A DNA stretch of 64,000 bases from Gammaproteobacteria bacterium (GTDB lineage: Bacteria; Pseudomonadota; Gammaproteobacteria; Xanthomonadales; SZUA-36): positions 1-64,000 of the forward strand of contig JAJRUM010000040.1 in the NCBI GenBank assembly GCA_024277815.1. The letters run 5' to 3'. Under the pieces are notes generated by a model that saw nothing but the letters and a program-made list of their open reading frames with translations, made no database searches and was not told the DNA's origin. Both the position numbers and the translations under genes were made by a program. Shown in pieces: positions 28,388-37,299 of this stretch. Numbering within the stretch: the stretch's first letter is position 1; the number at the start of each line of letters is the position of its first letter.

Positions 28388-29007
28388 GACAACTCCAGAA
28401 AGTTGGCCAGTAACTTTGCGCCGTGGCGTGCTGAGCGCTCCGGATGAAACTGGGCGCCATAAAAATTCTCCTTGTGCACAATGGCGGCAAACGGTTCACC
28501 GTGCGTGCAGCTTGCGAGGGTGCCGTCTCCAATCGGTGCTGCAAAGCTGTGTACAAAATAGAACCATGGATGTTCAGGCAAGCCATTGAGCAAAGGATCC
28601 TGACACGCAGCAGTGGTTGTATTCCAGCCCATGTGGGGCACACGCACATCTGCGGCAGGCTCGAGCTTCCGCAAAGTACCTGGAATGATCCCCAGGCACC
28701 CAACGCCACTTCCAGACTGGCCGGACTGACTATCAGGTTCTTCTTCTGAGCGTTCAAATAACAACTGCATACCCAGGCAGATACCCAGCACAGGTTGCCT
28801 GAGTTCCCGGATACACGCCACCAACTCCAATTCACGTAACCGCGCCATTGCGGTACCGGCAGCGCCCACACCCGGCAATATCACCCGGTCAGCGTTGCGG
28901 ATAATCGCGGCATCAGCCGTGAACACCGGTTCGGTACCCAGGCGCCTGAGCGCGTGCATGACGGAACTGATATTGGCGCCACCACTGTCAATGATAGCCA
29001 GTGTCAT
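28378..29007 (-). CDS. hisH: Imidazole glycerol phosphate synthase, glutaminase subunit
   Basis: Class I glutamine amidotransferase supplying ammonia to HisF. Nucleophile Cys in [13 protein letters not shown], His and Glu of the triad in [11 protein letters not shown]-terminus [20 protein letters not shown]. 209 residues. Overlaps hisB by 4 bp. Confidence 0.96.
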   Translation of the reverse strand: MTLAIIDSGGANISSVMHALRRLGTEPVFTADAAIIRNADRVILPGVGAAGTAMARLRELELVACIRELRQPVLGICLGMQLLFERSEEEPDSQSGQSGSGVGCLGIIPGTLRKLEPAADVRVPHMGWNTTTAACQDPLLNGLPEHPWFYFVHSFAAPIGDGTLASCTHGEPFAAIVHKENFYGAQFHPERSARHGAKLLANFLELSCN

Positions 29008-29564
29008 GCCAGTACACCCTTGGTGCTGGGCAGTTCAGTTCCCTGCCTGGCCAGGGCCGGATGCAAGGCACGGCCCGCGCCTTTGAACAGGGCTTCAACC
29101 ATGTGGTGGGTATTTTCACCCCGTACTTTCAAGTGCAGGGCGCAACGCAATGACTGGCTCAAAGAAGCAAAAAAGTGCTGCACCATTTCCGTTGACATAC
29201 CACCGACCCTATCGCGTGGGAAGTCGGCGTCAAAAGCGAAGGCAGGCCGCCCGGACAGGTCAATGGCCACCTCTGCCAGTGACTCATCCATTGGCAAGAC
29301 AAAGCCGTATCGGCCAATGCCGCGACGTTCACCCAACGCCTTGTCCAGCGCCTGGCCCAGCGCCAGTGCGCAATCCTCTACCGTATGGTGTTCATCTATT
29401 TCCAGGTCACCTTCACAACTCAGCAGCAAGCGAAAACCACCGTGCGCTGCAATCTGGTCCAGCATGTGGTCAAAGAAACCAATACCGGTACTGATCTGGC
29501 TGCCACTGCCGGCGTCCAGGTCCACTTCGACTTCAATGCGGGTCTCATTGGTATGCCGTTGCAC
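29004..29564 (-). CDS. hisB: Imidazoleglycerol-phosphate dehydratase
   Basis: Monofunctional dehydratase (step 6), 186 residues, GTG start immediately after the stop of the separate histidinol-phosphatase gene. Metal-binding repeats: [36 protein letters not shown] and [15 protein letters not shown]. In E. coli this domain is fused behind the phosphatase domain; here the two are adjacent separate genes with zero spacing. Confidence 0.96.
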   Translation of the reverse strand: MQRHTNETRIEVEVDLDAGSGSQISTGIGFFDHMLDQIAAHGGFRLLLSCEGDLEIDEHHTVEDCALALGQALDKALGERRGIGRYGFVLPMDESLAEVAIDLSGRPAFAFDADFPRDRVGGMSTEMVQHFFASLSQSLRCALHLKVRGENTHHMVEALFKGAGRALHPALARQGTELPSTKGVLA

Positions 29565-30080
29565 CTAAGCGCGCCTGGGCCGCGTGCGCAACTGCCGCGC
29601 AATCTCTGCCCAGGCAAGGCCCCTGGGCCCACAAAGGAGGCCGCCGATACCCATGTTTTCCGCCAGTTGCAGATCGGTGTCCCGGTCGCCGATGACCCAA
29701 CTGTCAGTAAGATCCAGCTCGCCGGATTTCAGATAGTCCAGCAACATGCCGATTCCCGGCTTGCGGTTGGGGGAGTTGTCGCTTTCAAAGTGAGGGTCAA
29801 TGTGCTCAGCTGAAAACTTGATTCCCTGCGAAGCGAACAATGACAGCATTTTGTCGTGTGCCAACTGAAATTCCTCTGTTGGGTTCGAATCGGTACCCAG
29901 ACCATCCTGGTTACTGACAATCACAAATTCGTAACCGGCTGACTTGAGCTCCAGCAAGGCGGGGATGACACCCTCAACCAGTTCCAGCTTTTCAAGGCTG
30001 TCGATCTGGAAGTCTTCCGGCTCAACAATTAACGTTCCATCGCGATCAAGGAACAAGATCCGGCGTTTACCACCTGTCAT
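29565..30080 (-). CDS. Histidinol-phosphate phosphatase, HAD-IIIA (HisB-N type), lacking zinc cysteines
   Basis: 171 residues similar to the N-terminal domain of E. coli HisB: FLDRDGTLIVEPEDFQIDSL (catalytic Asp pair DxD), IVSNQDGLGTDSNPTEEF, and DSWVIGDRDTDLQLAENMGI. In E. coli HisB-N a zinc loop of the form CPHLPADECDCRKP is present; here the same position reads DPHFESDNSPNRKP, so all three Cys ligands are replaced and only His remains. The fold should be kept but the structural zinc is probably absent. The context makes the histidinol-phosphatase role (step 8) very likely. It overlaps hisC by 4 bp. Confidence 0.92.
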   Translation of the reverse strand: MTGGKRRILFLDRDGTLIVEPEDFQIDSLEKLELVEGVIPALLELKSAGYEFVIVSNQDGLGTDSNPTEEFQLAHDKMLSLFASQGIKFSAEHIDPHFESDNSPNRKPGIGMLLDYLKSGELDLTDSWVIGDRDTDLQLAENMGIGGLLCGPRGLAWAEIARQLRTRPRRA

Positions 30081-31165
30081 GCCCGTTCTCCATAAGCTTG
30101 CAGGGCTGATTTTAACTCAGCCATTTCATTCGGACTGCCAATCGTCAAGCGGATACAGCCTTCAAGTTGTGCCTGCGATGCAAAATTACGAATTCGAATC
30201 CCCCGCCCGGCACACCACTCCACCAATTCATCTGCAGCAGGTACACGCAGCAGGATGAAATTGGCCTCACCTTCCCATATATCCAAAACCCAGTCACATT
30301 GGCACAGAAATTTCTGTAAATCCGCTTTGCCCAGCCTCGTCATCTCGAGAAAAGCCCGCTGGCGCGCAACCGCCTCGCTGGAGGTTGCCCGTAAAGCAGC
30401 ATCAATTGTCGTGGCCGCAAATGGGTAAGGTGCCATAACCCTTTGCAGCAATTGAATAACCTCCTCATCTGCGATGACCGCACCACAACGTATGCCTGCC
30501 GCTGCCCAGGCCTTTGACAGGGTTCGCAACACCACCAGGTGCGGGTAGTCTCCCAGCAGTCCGGCAGCGGACTCTGCGTCGCAGAACTCAATGTAAGCTT
30601 CATCAAGGACAACCAGTGCCCGGCCTTCACAAGCATCAAGCACCCGTCGCAAGTCTGCCTGCGCTATCAAGTCTCCGGTCGGGTTGTTCGGTGAGGTCAG
30701 AAACACCAGGCGAACATCAGCATGCGTTTCGATGGCCTTGAGCAAACCGTTAAAGTCAATCTGCAAACCATTGGCTGCGACCCGGGGCACATCAACCACC
30801 TGCGCACCCTGAATGGTTGCGGCAATGCGGTACATTCCAAAACAGGGGGAACATTCTATGATCGCATCGCGGCCAGACCGGCAGAAAACCCGCGTCAACA
30901 AGTCAATGCCCTCATCACTGCCACGGGTCATCAGCAGCTTGTCCTGACCAACACCATACAGTCCCGCCAGGCGCTCCCGCAGTTGTTCCGGCTGGGGCGG
31001 TGGATAACGATTCAGCGCCAGGCGCTGCCACTGTGAATCATCGACCAGTGGCTGTGGTGCCTCGTTGGCATTCAGCAAAATGCCATCGGCCGCAGCGCTA
31101 TTGCGTGCCGAGGCATAGGGCCGCATGGCGACGACTTCGGGGCGGGCAATACTTTTGATATCCAT
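30077..31165 (-). CDS. hisC: Histidinol-phosphate aminotransferase
   Basis: PLP-dependent class I/II aminotransferase (step 7), 362 residues. ILLNANEAPQPL near the N-terminus, LLMTRGSDEGIDLLTRVFC for cofactor phosphate binding, FLTSPNNPTGDLI, and the PLP lysine in LRTLSKAWAAAGIRCG. C-terminal Arg for substrate in CIRLTIGSPNEM. Five bases separate it from hisD. Confidence 0.96.
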   Translation of the reverse strand: MDIKSIARPEVVAMRPYASARNSAAADGILLNANEAPQPLVDDSQWQRLALNRYPPPQPEQLRERLAGLYGVGQDKLLMTRGSDEGIDLLTRVFCRSGRDAIIECSPCFGMYRIAATIQGAQVVDVPRVAANGLQIDFNGLLKAIETHADVRLVFLTSPNNPTGDLIAQADLRRVLDACEGRALVVLDEAYIEFCDAESAAGLLGDYPHLVVLRTLSKAWAAAGIRCGAVIADEEVIQLLQRVMAPYPFAATTIDAALRATSSEAVARQRAFLEMTRLGKADLQKFLCQCDWVLDIWEGEANFILLRVPAADELVEWCAGRGIRIRNFASQAQLEGCIRLTIGSPNEMAELKSALQAYGERA

Positions 31166-31170
31166 CAGTA

Positions 31171-32484
31171 CTATTCCTCGCCTCTCTCAAGCCGGTATTC
31201 CACTGCCATGCGGTGCGCATCAAGGCCCTCTGCCCGTGCCAGCACGGCAGCAGCCGGACCTGCATTGCGCAGGCCGGTGAGGCTGGCACGTTGAAACGTC
31301 ATGCGCCGCAGGAAATCGTTAACCGACAATCCACTGTAAGCACGTGCATATCCATAGGTCGGCAGGACATGATTGGTACCGGAACAGTAATCACCCAGCG
31401 ACTCCGGTGTCCACGGGCCAATAAATACAGAGCCGGCTGCAGTCACCTGGCCGGCCAGTTGCTCAGCATCCTGACAGTTAAGAATCAAGTGTTCGGGCGC
31501 ATAGCGATTACTGATTGCCAATGCTTCAGCAGCGCTATTCACCCGTATCCGCCCGAGATATCGCAGGGACTCTGCCAGTATCTGCGCACGTGGAAGTGTC
31601 TCCACCAGCTGCGGAATAATTCGCTCCACCGCTTCCAGCAAAGCCATGTCATCACTGATCAGGATAGCCTGCGAATCCGGCCCGTGCTCGGCCTGTGACA
31701 ACAGATCCCAGCTGACTGCGGTAGCATCCGCCGTTTTGTCTGCAATGACCAGCACCTCCGAAGGGCCGGCCGGCATATCGCGGGCGGCACCACCCGGCAA
31801 GGCTGCAATTTGCTCCTTGGCCTCCGTCACCCAGGCGTTGCCCGGACCATACAGTTTGGCACAGGCCGGAATGCTTTCCGTTCCAAGCCCCATGGCAGCG
31901 ATGGCCTGCGCACCGCCCACTTTGAATACCCGTTTTACGCCGCACCGGGCGGCAGCAACCAGGATGGCGGACGGTACCTGACCTGAGGGGTCAGGTGGTG
32001 TGCATAAGACAACCTGCTCACAGCCGGCAATACGTGCCGGTATCGCCAGCATGATAACCGTTGAAATCAATGGGGCCGAGCCGCCAGGAACATACAGACC
32101 GACCGGTGATATGGGTATATAGCGGGCCTCGCAAAGCAAACCCGGCGCGGTCTCCATGCTCACATCAACTGCCTTGCCTGCCTGGTGGAAAGCATCGATA
32201 CGCAATATCGCTTCGTCCATGGCTGCTATAATTTCCGCAGACACCCGGGACTCCGCCGCTTGCCATTCAGCGACACTGACTTCCAGCTGTTCAAGCCGGA
32301 CACCATCATATTTTGCGCCCAGTTCGCGCACTACATCATCGCCACCCTGACGAACCTGGCCAATGATTTCACTGACGGACGCCTGCATATTGCCGGCTGG
32401 TTGAGGGGGACGCAGCAGCACAGCAGAGCGCTGCTGCTCAGGTATTGCGGACCAGTCGGTCAATTCCGGAATACGTATAGCCAT
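31171..32484 (-). CDS. hisD: Histidinol dehydrogenase
   Basis: NAD-dependent zinc enzyme for the last two oxidations to histidine, 437 residues. Motifs: YVPGGSAPLISTVIMLAIPA, YGPGNAWVTEAKE, DMPAGPSEVLVIADKTADA, and LLSQAEHGPDSQAILIS with the conserved His. The C-terminal GLSVNDFLRRMTFQ region is typical. It starts 3 bases after hisG ends. Confidence 0.97.
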   Translation of the reverse strand: MAIRIPELTDWSAIPEQQRSAVLLRPPQPAGNMQASVSEIIGQVRQGGDDVVRELGAKYDGVRLEQLEVSVAEWQAAESRVSAEIIAAMDEAILRIDAFHQAGKAVDVSMETAPGLLCEARYIPISPVGLYVPGGSAPLISTVIMLAIPARIAGCEQVVLCTPPDPSGQVPSAILVAAARCGVKRVFKVGGAQAIAAMGLGTESIPACAKLYGPGNAWVTEAKEQIAALPGGAARDMPAGPSEVLVIADKTADATAVSWDLLSQAEHGPDSQAILISDDMALLEAVERIIPQLVETLPRAQILAESLRYLGRIRVNSAAEALAISNRYAPEHLILNCQDAEQLAGQVTAAGSVFIGPWTPESLGDYCSGTNHVLPTYGYARAYSGLSVNDFLRRMTFQRASLTGLRNAGPAAAVLARAEGLDAHRMAVEYRLERGEE

Positions 32485-32487
32485 GGT

Positions 32488-33369
32488 TTACCCCAGCATT
32501 TTCTCGACCGGCAACACCAGGATGGCAGTTGCGCCTGCACCTCTGAGGGCTTCAAGGTGCTCCCAGAATACCGCTTCGCGGCAAACCGCATGCAGCGCCA
32601 CACGATCCGGAGCACCTTCAAGATTCATCAGGCTGGGGTTCTCTGCACCCGGCAGCAAGCGGGTTATTTCCTCGATGGCGTCCCGTGGCGCGTTCAGCAT
32701 TACATACTTGCTCTCAGCAGCCAGCAGCACACCATCCAGACGGGCCAGCAGGCGATCCAGCATAGTGCGCTTTTCAGGCGATAGTTTGTCTAACTGTCCA
32801 TACAGCGCTGCGGTGCTCTCAAACAACACTTCCATTTCTATCAGGTGATTGGCACGTAAAGTTGTGCCCGTGGACACCAGGTCTGAAATGGCATCTGCGA
32901 TACCCAATCCCGGTGCTATCTCGACCGAACCGGAGAATTTGACAGTCTCGGCAGTGATTCCACGCCTGGCGAGCAGGGCATTGGTCAAGGCGGGGTAGGA
33001 AGTTGCAATGCGGCAGCCATCCAGGTCCTGCGCCGATGTGATCGATGAATCCTCCGGCACGGCCAGTGACAGGCGGCAACCTCCAAATGAGAGCTTGCGT
33101 AACTGGGTCATACCTCCACCCTCACCGCTCTCCAGCATCACTTCTTCGGCGATGTTTTCACCGACGATACCAAGTTCACAGACGCCATCCAGCAACATCC
33201 TGGGAATGTCATCATCACGTACCAGCAACAGGTCCACCGGAAAATCTTTTCCATACCAGTACAACTTGTCTTTACTGCGCGCAAACCGCAACCCGCAGCT
33301 TTGCAACAAGTCCAGAGATTTTTCCGAAAGTCTTCCTGACTTCTGTATAGCAACTCTTATTCTGTTCAT
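32488..33369 (-). CDS. hisG: ATP phosphoribosyltransferase, long form
   Basis: First and feedback-controlled step of histidine synthesis. 293 residues, the HisG-long form with a C-terminal regulatory ACT-like domain (about residues 225-290, YVMLNAPRDAIEEITRLLPG). Catalytic domain: MNRIRVAIQKSGRLSEKSL, VCELGIVGENIAEEV, and the PRPP loop DAISDLVSTGTTLRANHL. No hisZ is needed with the long form, and none is present. Overlaps the regulator gene by 4 bp. Confidence 0.97.
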   Translation of the reverse strand: MNRIRVAIQKSGRLSEKSLDLLQSCGLRFARSKDKLYWYGKDFPVDLLLVRDDDIPRMLLDGVCELGIVGENIAEEVMLESGEGGGMTQLRKLSFGGCRLSLAVPEDSSITSAQDLDGCRIATSYPALTNALLARRGITAETVKFSGSVEIAPGLGIADAISDLVSTGTTLRANHLIEMEVLFESTAALYGQLDKLSPEKRTMLDRLLARLDGVLLAAESKYVMLNAPRDAIEEITRLLPGAENPSLMNLEGAPDRVALHAVCREAVFWEHLEALRGAGATAILVLPVEKMLG

Positions 33370-33680
33370 GATTTTCCTGCCTTCTCGCGGCGCAAAGCAA
33401 GCCGATAGCCACCCTCTCCCATGGTCAGGAATCTTGCTACCCGCCCAATCGTGGTTACGCTTACGCCAGTAATTTCGCTAATTTCCCGATAGCTGCGACC
33501 CTCTTTCAACAGGGATGCAGTCCACCAACGATCAACGATTGCCTCAAGCTCAGAAGGTGTACACAAATCAAGCAGAAACTGACGCACCTCTTCCGGCTTG
33601 TCCATGGTCAGGAAAGCCTTGTATAGGGATTCCGCTGATGCTTTCAGCGCCTTCTTCTGTTGGTTATTATGTTGCTTCAT
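33366..33680 (-). CDS. TrpR-family regulator, YerC/YecD type (HisR-like)
   Basis: About 104 residues from ATG 33680 (MKQHNNQQKK). TrpR-like all-helical DNA-binding protein: helix-turn-helix in SYREISEITGVSVTTIGRVA (about residues 68-87), preceded by CTPSELEAIVDRWW. It is the first gene of the his operon and overlaps hisG by 4 bp. Comparative genomics has proposed TrpR-family HisR proteins as histidine-operon regulators in several phyla, so autoregulation and his control is the likely role (inference). An 18-bp perfect palindrome lies just upstream. Confidence 0.88.
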   Translation of the reverse strand: MKQHNNQQKKALKASAESLYKAFLTMDKPEEVRQFLLDLCTPSELEAIVDRWWTASLLKEGRSYREISEITGVSVTTIGRVARFLTMGEGGYRLALRREKAGKS

Positions 33681-33697
33681 CGCACGTACCAATGTAT

Positions 33698-33715
33698 TAG
33701 TGTATTAATACACTA
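33698..33715. promoter_or_regulatory. 18-bp perfect palindrome, candidate operator of the his operon
   Basis: TAGTGTATTAATACACTA reads the same on both strands. It sits 17 bp upstream of the ATG of the TrpR-family regulator, the only gene-free position in front of the operon, and probably overlaps or lies just downstream of the promoter. TrpR-class repressors bind palindromes of this size and AT-rich centre. Confidence 0.6.
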
Positions 33716-33975
33716 GCACATAGAATAAATTGATTCTACACATAAAGCAACAGCCATTATCCAGGCGGGTGTAAACAAGCGGCGGTCAGTGACGTGCGAG
33801 ATACATTATGTTCTACATTATGAATATCGCTTAAGTGCTTGTACTTTAAATTAATATGGGTTATTGTGCATTCAGCCTTGGCGCAGTTGACCCAGCTTCT
33901 TATCCGTCTAGCTGCGAGACATGGAATGTCACCTTTCAACAAGGGCGCCCAGGCCGCTTTTGACACCCACACCCT
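33716..33975. other. Intergenic stretch without recognised gene
   Basis: AT-rich next to the his operon (likely holding its promoter), GC-richer towards the GIY-YIG gene. A 9-base direct repeat TACATTATG occurs at 33802 and 33814. An open frame on the - strand (71 codons) has no start signal or recognisable content. No RNA gene was seen. Confidence 0.4.
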
Positions 33976-34230
33976 TCAACCCCCCTTTGCAACCAACTCC
34001 AGTCTCTCTTGCTTTGTAAGCTTCTTGATCGCTGCTTCGCGCTGCTGCGCGCTACCACGGTCAGGATGGCCCTCGCTAAAAACCACCGCAACCGGCTGTC
34101 GGCCACGAAAATATTTTGCTCCTTTCCGGGAGTCAAAGTGCTCCCTGAAGCGGCGCTCAACATCGGTGGTCACACCGGTATACAACGAACCATCACTTGA
34201 TTCGATGATATAGACGTGCCAACTGTACAT
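33976..34230 (-). CDS. GIY-YIG domain protein, UPF0213/YhbQ-like
   Basis: 84 residues from ATG 34230. Single GIY-YIG endonuclease-like domain: SWHVYIIESSDGSLYTGVTT carries the YII...YTG form of the signature, then DVERRFREHF with the conserved Arg, and a C-terminal KKLTKQERLELVAKGG. The start is chosen because the family begins there and GGGGTGATTC precedes it; the longer frame to 34272 adds a non-conserved leader. Stand-alone gene with unknown cellular role. Confidence 0.85.
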   Translation of the reverse strand: MYSWHVYIIESSDGSLYTGVTTDVERRFREHFDSRKGAKYFRGRQPVAVVFSEGHPDRGSAQQREAAIKKLTKQERLELVAKGG

Positions 34231-34457
34231 GCTTGAATCACCCCCTTTGATGCGGCCGCCAGCTTTCAACAAAATGACTATTTGGCGCAGCGTATTCTAG
34301 TCGAAACTATTCTTGCCTACCCGGTTTACTTCCGGCCTGGCAGACAACGATAGTCAGCTGCATTCGTATCCACAGGCTGCCCATCCAGGATCGGATGAAC
34401 CAGAAGACAGGCTGAGTTGAGGTCGAATTCGACCACGCATATTGGTAAGCTGCACGC

Positions 34458-35543
34458 ATGCATCTGGGACTATCGACACTATTGGAGTTTTACCGCGCAC
34501 ATCGCAGTGATGACGCACTGGTATTGGGGACCGTAGTCACCACCGAAGGTTCTACCTACCGTAAGCCCGGAGCCATGATGCTGATCGCCGCCGACGGCAG
34601 CCACTGCGGTCTGATCTCAGGTGGTTGCCTGGAGTCAGACCTCGCCCAGCATGCGAAACGTGTATTTGAAGAAGCAGAACCCCGTGAAATAACCTACGAC
34701 CTGTCAGCGGACGAGGATCTGGTCTGGGGCCTCGGCATTGGCTGTGACGGAGTGATTAAACTGTTGCTGCAAAAACTCAGTGGTGACGACGGTTTCGGAT
34801 TCCTGGAAGCGCTCGAAAGCGCATGGCAAGAACGTCAGGATGGTGTTCTGGGACTGGTCACTGCCAGCAGCGACCCATCCTGCCCGATCGGAAGCTTTGC
34901 TTTTGCATGCGGCACCAGGTTTAAAGCAGGCAACAGCAGGCTTCTGGAGAATATTCAGCAGCCGGCAACAATTCACGATCTGTCCCGGCGGTTCTGGCGG
35001 GAAAACATTAGCAACGCTCAGGGCAGTGTGGATCTGTTGCTGGTACCGGTCATACCGCCACCAGCGCTGCTGATTTGCGGTGCTGGCGTAGACACCGTGC
35101 CCGTGGCCCGCCTGGCCACCGAGATGGGCTGGGACTGTACCGTTGTTGACCACCGTTCCGGATTCGCCCGCGCAGAACGGTTCCCGCCTGTGTGCAAGAT
35201 TCGCTTACTACAGCCAGCAGAACTGGCATCTGAAATCACGCTGGACAAGGTAGACGCAGCGATCATGATGAGCCACAACCTCAGCCATGACCGGCAGTAC
35301 CTTGCACAAGTAGTTGCCGCACAGGTCGCCTACATCGGGATGCTGGGTCCACGTACCCGGCGCGACCGTTTACTGGACGAAATCAACGTCACCAACGGTC
35401 AGGACGGTATACATGTGCATGGCCCGGCCGGGCTCGATATCGGTGCTGAAATGCCTGAGTCCATCGCCTTATCCATCATCAGTGAGATTCATGCGTGCCT
35501 GAACCTGCGCACAGGCAGCGAACTGACACCTGCCGGCACGTGA
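34458..35543 (+). CDS. xdhC: XdhC/CoxI-family molybdenum cofactor maturation protein
   Basis: 361 residues with an N-terminal XdhC domain (VLGTVVTTEGSTYRKPGAMM; GLISGGCLESDLAQHA) and a C-terminal Rossmann domain (ALLICGAGVDTVPVARLATE; YIGMLGPRTRRDRLLDE). XdhC proteins sulfurylate and deliver the molybdenum cofactor to xanthine-dehydrogenase-type enzymes. The stop overlaps the GTG of the nucleotidyltransferase gene. No xanthine or CO dehydrogenase is present in the window, so the client enzyme is elsewhere. Confidence 0.92.
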   Translation: MHLGLSTLLEFYRAHRSDDALVLGTVVTTEGSTYRKPGAMMLIAADGSHCGLISGGCLESDLAQHAKRVFEEAEPREITYDLSADEDLVWGLGIGCDGVIKLLLQKLSGDDGFGFLEALESAWQERQDGVLGLVTASSDPSCPIGSFAFACGTRFKAGNSRLLENIQQPATIHDLSRRFWRENISNAQGSVDLLLVPVIPPPALLICGAGVDTVPVARLATEMGWDCTVVDHRSGFARAERFPPVCKIRLLQPAELASEITLDKVDAAIMMSHNLSHDRQYLAQVVAAQVAYIGMLGPRTRRDRLLDEINVTNGQDGIHVHGPAGLDIGAEMPESIALSIISEIHACLNLRTGSELTPAGT

Positions 35544-36127
35544 ATGACAGCCCTCTCAGTGTCATCATCCAGGCTGCCGGTGCCAGCCAGCGCCTGGGCC
35601 AGGCGAAACAGCTTGTCCTCAAACAGGGCAAACCACTGATTTGCTGGAGTGTGGAAAAAGCCGCATCGCTGGAGCCACTCGAAATTATTGTTGTTACCGG
35701 CGCCGACTCGGAGCGGGTCGAGCAGGCAATTGAGAACACCGGTGCCCGCTGTGTGCATAATCCGCACTGGCAAAACGGCATGGGAACTTCCATCGCCAGG
35801 GGGTCCAGTGCGATTAAGCCTGAATCAACCGGCGTGATGATCCTGTTGTGTGATCAATGGCGCATTACACCAAAAAACCTGCAGGCGCTGACCACATTGT
35901 GGCATACCGACCGCCAGCAAATTGTTTGTGCCGAAACTGCGGGGCGCCATGGCCCCCCGGCCATTTTCCCATTATCCTGCTACGAACAGCTCCGCGCCTT
36001 GCAAGGGGAATGTGGTGCGCGCAGTGTCCTGGCCGCCAACCCCGGTTTAATCAGGATATTGCCTATGAAAAGCGCCGGGACTGACCTGGACACGCCTTCT
36101 CAGCTCGAGGATTTTAACGCCGGGTAG
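35540..36127 (+). CDS. MobA/MocA-like molybdenum cofactor nucleotidyltransferase
   Basis: About 195 residues from GTG 35540, which overlaps the xdhC stop (GTGA); an earlier frame start at 35495 is inside xdhC and less likely. GT-A nucleotidyltransferase signature SVIIQAAGASQRLGQAKQLV, then LLCDQWRITPKNLQALT (metal Asp of LLCDQ) and the HGPPAIFPLSCYEQL block typical of MocA/MobA-like proteins. Predicted to make the cytosine dinucleotide form of the cofactor for the XdhC client. Its stop is 1 bp from the convergent rquA stop. Confidence 0.88.
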   Translation: MNDSPLSVIIQAAGASQRLGQAKQLVLKQGKPLICWSVEKAASLEPLEIIVVTGADSERVEQAIENTGARCVHNPHWQNGMGTSIARGSSAIKPESTGVMILLCDQWRITPKNLQALTTLWHTDRQQIVCAETAGRHGPPAIFPLSCYEQLRALQGECGARSVLAANPGLIRILPMKSAGTDLDTPSQLEDFNAG

Positions 36128-36128
36128 T

Positions 36129-36908
36129 TCAGAGATTCAGAACAACTTTCTGATAAAGGCCGCCAAAATAGAAACTTGAAGTTACCTGCTCCGGCTGAAT
36201 GTCAGCCGGCATGAACGCTGGTAGTTCATTACGCCAAAGATCCATCGCAAACGGTTCCAGCATCGCCAGGATTGGCTTCATTACATAACGCATGGGATTC
36301 GATTTACGCGGACCATGGTAGTCCACAAAGATGACCCGTCCACCAGGCCGCGTTACCCGCACAGCCTCTGCCACCGTCTCGCGACGTGCGTGCTCTGGTT
36401 GCTCGTGCAGCAAAAAGAACACCACCGTTTCATCAAAACTGTCAGCAGGAAAACTGAGTGCGGCGGAATCCTGATGGTGGACTGAAACATTGCTCTGCCC
36501 TGCCAGTTTCTTCTTGATATTCTGCAGTTGGATCGGTGCAACATCCACCACACTGAGCGTCGAACTGCTATTGCTCAAATGCGCAGCCAGGCGGTTCGAA
36601 AAATCACCATATACGCAAGCCACTTGCAACACGCGGCTTTGTGACTGGAGATCGAGTTCTTCCAGCACAGCATTGGTGAGCTTTTTCATATTGCCCCACA
36701 GGATCAGGTTCACAACCCACTCGCGCTCGAAAAACCAGAAAGATTTCGGATGGAGGTAAGCCCACCAATAGGTGTCCTGCAGGTAATCAGGGATTGCGGG
36801 CGCAGCAACCGGCGCCAACTGGACAACCTCCTGCACCACATCAGGCCCGGCAGGTTCAGTCGTTTCGCAGTCGTAATCTTCCGCTATTGCTCTCGATTCA
36901 TCATTCAT
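36129..36908 (-). CDS. rquA: Rhodoquinone biosynthesis protein RquA
   Basis: 259-residue class I SAM-fold protein. The RquA pattern is clear: DTYWWAYLHPKSFWFFEREW, VVNLILWGNMKKL, the altered SAM motif VLQVACVYGDFSNRL in place of the usual GxGxG, VVFFLLHEQPEHARR, RVIFVDYHGPRKSNPMRYVM and the C-terminal FYFGGLYQKVV. RquA converts ubiquinone to rhodoquinone by a SAM-dependent amino transfer (family knowledge). It is the last gene after frdABCD, 44 bp downstream of frdD and on the same strand, which ties rhodoquinone to fumarate reduction. A ubiquinone methyltransferase is unlikely given these motifs. Confidence 0.92.
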   Translation of the reverse strand: MNDESRAIAEDYDCETTEPAGPDVVQEVVQLAPVAAPAIPDYLQDTYWWAYLHPKSFWFFEREWVVNLILWGNMKKLTNAVLEELDLQSQSRVLQVACVYGDFSNRLAAHLSNSSSTLSVVDVAPIQLQNIKKKLAGQSNVSVHHQDSAALSFPADSFDETVVFFLLHEQPEHARRETVAEAVRVTRPGGRVIFVDYHGPRKSNPMRYVMKPILAMLEPFAMDLWRNELPAFMPADIQPEQVTSSFYFGGLYQKVVLNL

Positions 36909-36952
36909 ATTGTTTTCAGCTATAGTCCCGACGCATTGCCGCCGGTTTCCCT

Positions 36953-37297
36953 TTAGCTAATCGAGATCAAATAAAAAGCCGTCATCAGGGTACCCAAGGT
37001 GGCAACCAGGTAGACGGCGTTGGCAATCAGCTTGTCTTTACGTATTCCGAAATCATGTGCTACGACCCGTAAACGGTGTGCTGCATGCCACAATGACAGA
37101 AAGAGTACGATGAATAGGACTGCTTTGCCAACCCAACTCGCTGCAAAAGTGTGAATTTGTTCATACTGGAGGCCCGCCGGGACGTTGCCGGTGGCTATCA
37201 AAAGGAACAGGGCTATCAAGGCCGGGTATATAAATGCAGTCAGTGTGCCACCGCCGGCAAACAAACCCCAAACCACTGCTTTCTTTGCAATTGCCAT
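36953..37297 (-). CDS. frdD: Fumarate reductase membrane anchor FrdD
   Basis: 114 residues with three hydrophobic helices. Aligns by eye with E. coli FrdD: VVWGLFAGGGTLTAFIYPAL, the IHTFAASWVGKAVLFIVLFL helix, and LWHAAHRLRVVAHDFGI in place of the E. coli LHRMHHAMHDLKI. The start at 37297 (MAIAKKAV) is 2 bases after frdC; a much longer frame running back over frdC is spurious. With FrdC it forms the quinol site of a heme-free (type D) quinol:fumarate reductase. Confidence 0.92.
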   Translation of the reverse strand: MAIAKKAVVWGLFAGGGTLTAFIYPALIALFLLIATGNVPAGLQYEQIHTFAASWVGKAVLFIVLFLSLWHAAHRLRVVAHDFGIRKDKLIANAVYLVATLGTLMTAFYLISIS

Positions 37298-37299
37298 GA

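Noticed and set aside
33757-33972. 71-codon frame on the - strand beside the his operon
   Set aside because: No ribosome binding site, no recognisable domain, and composition changes along the frame; treated as non-coding.
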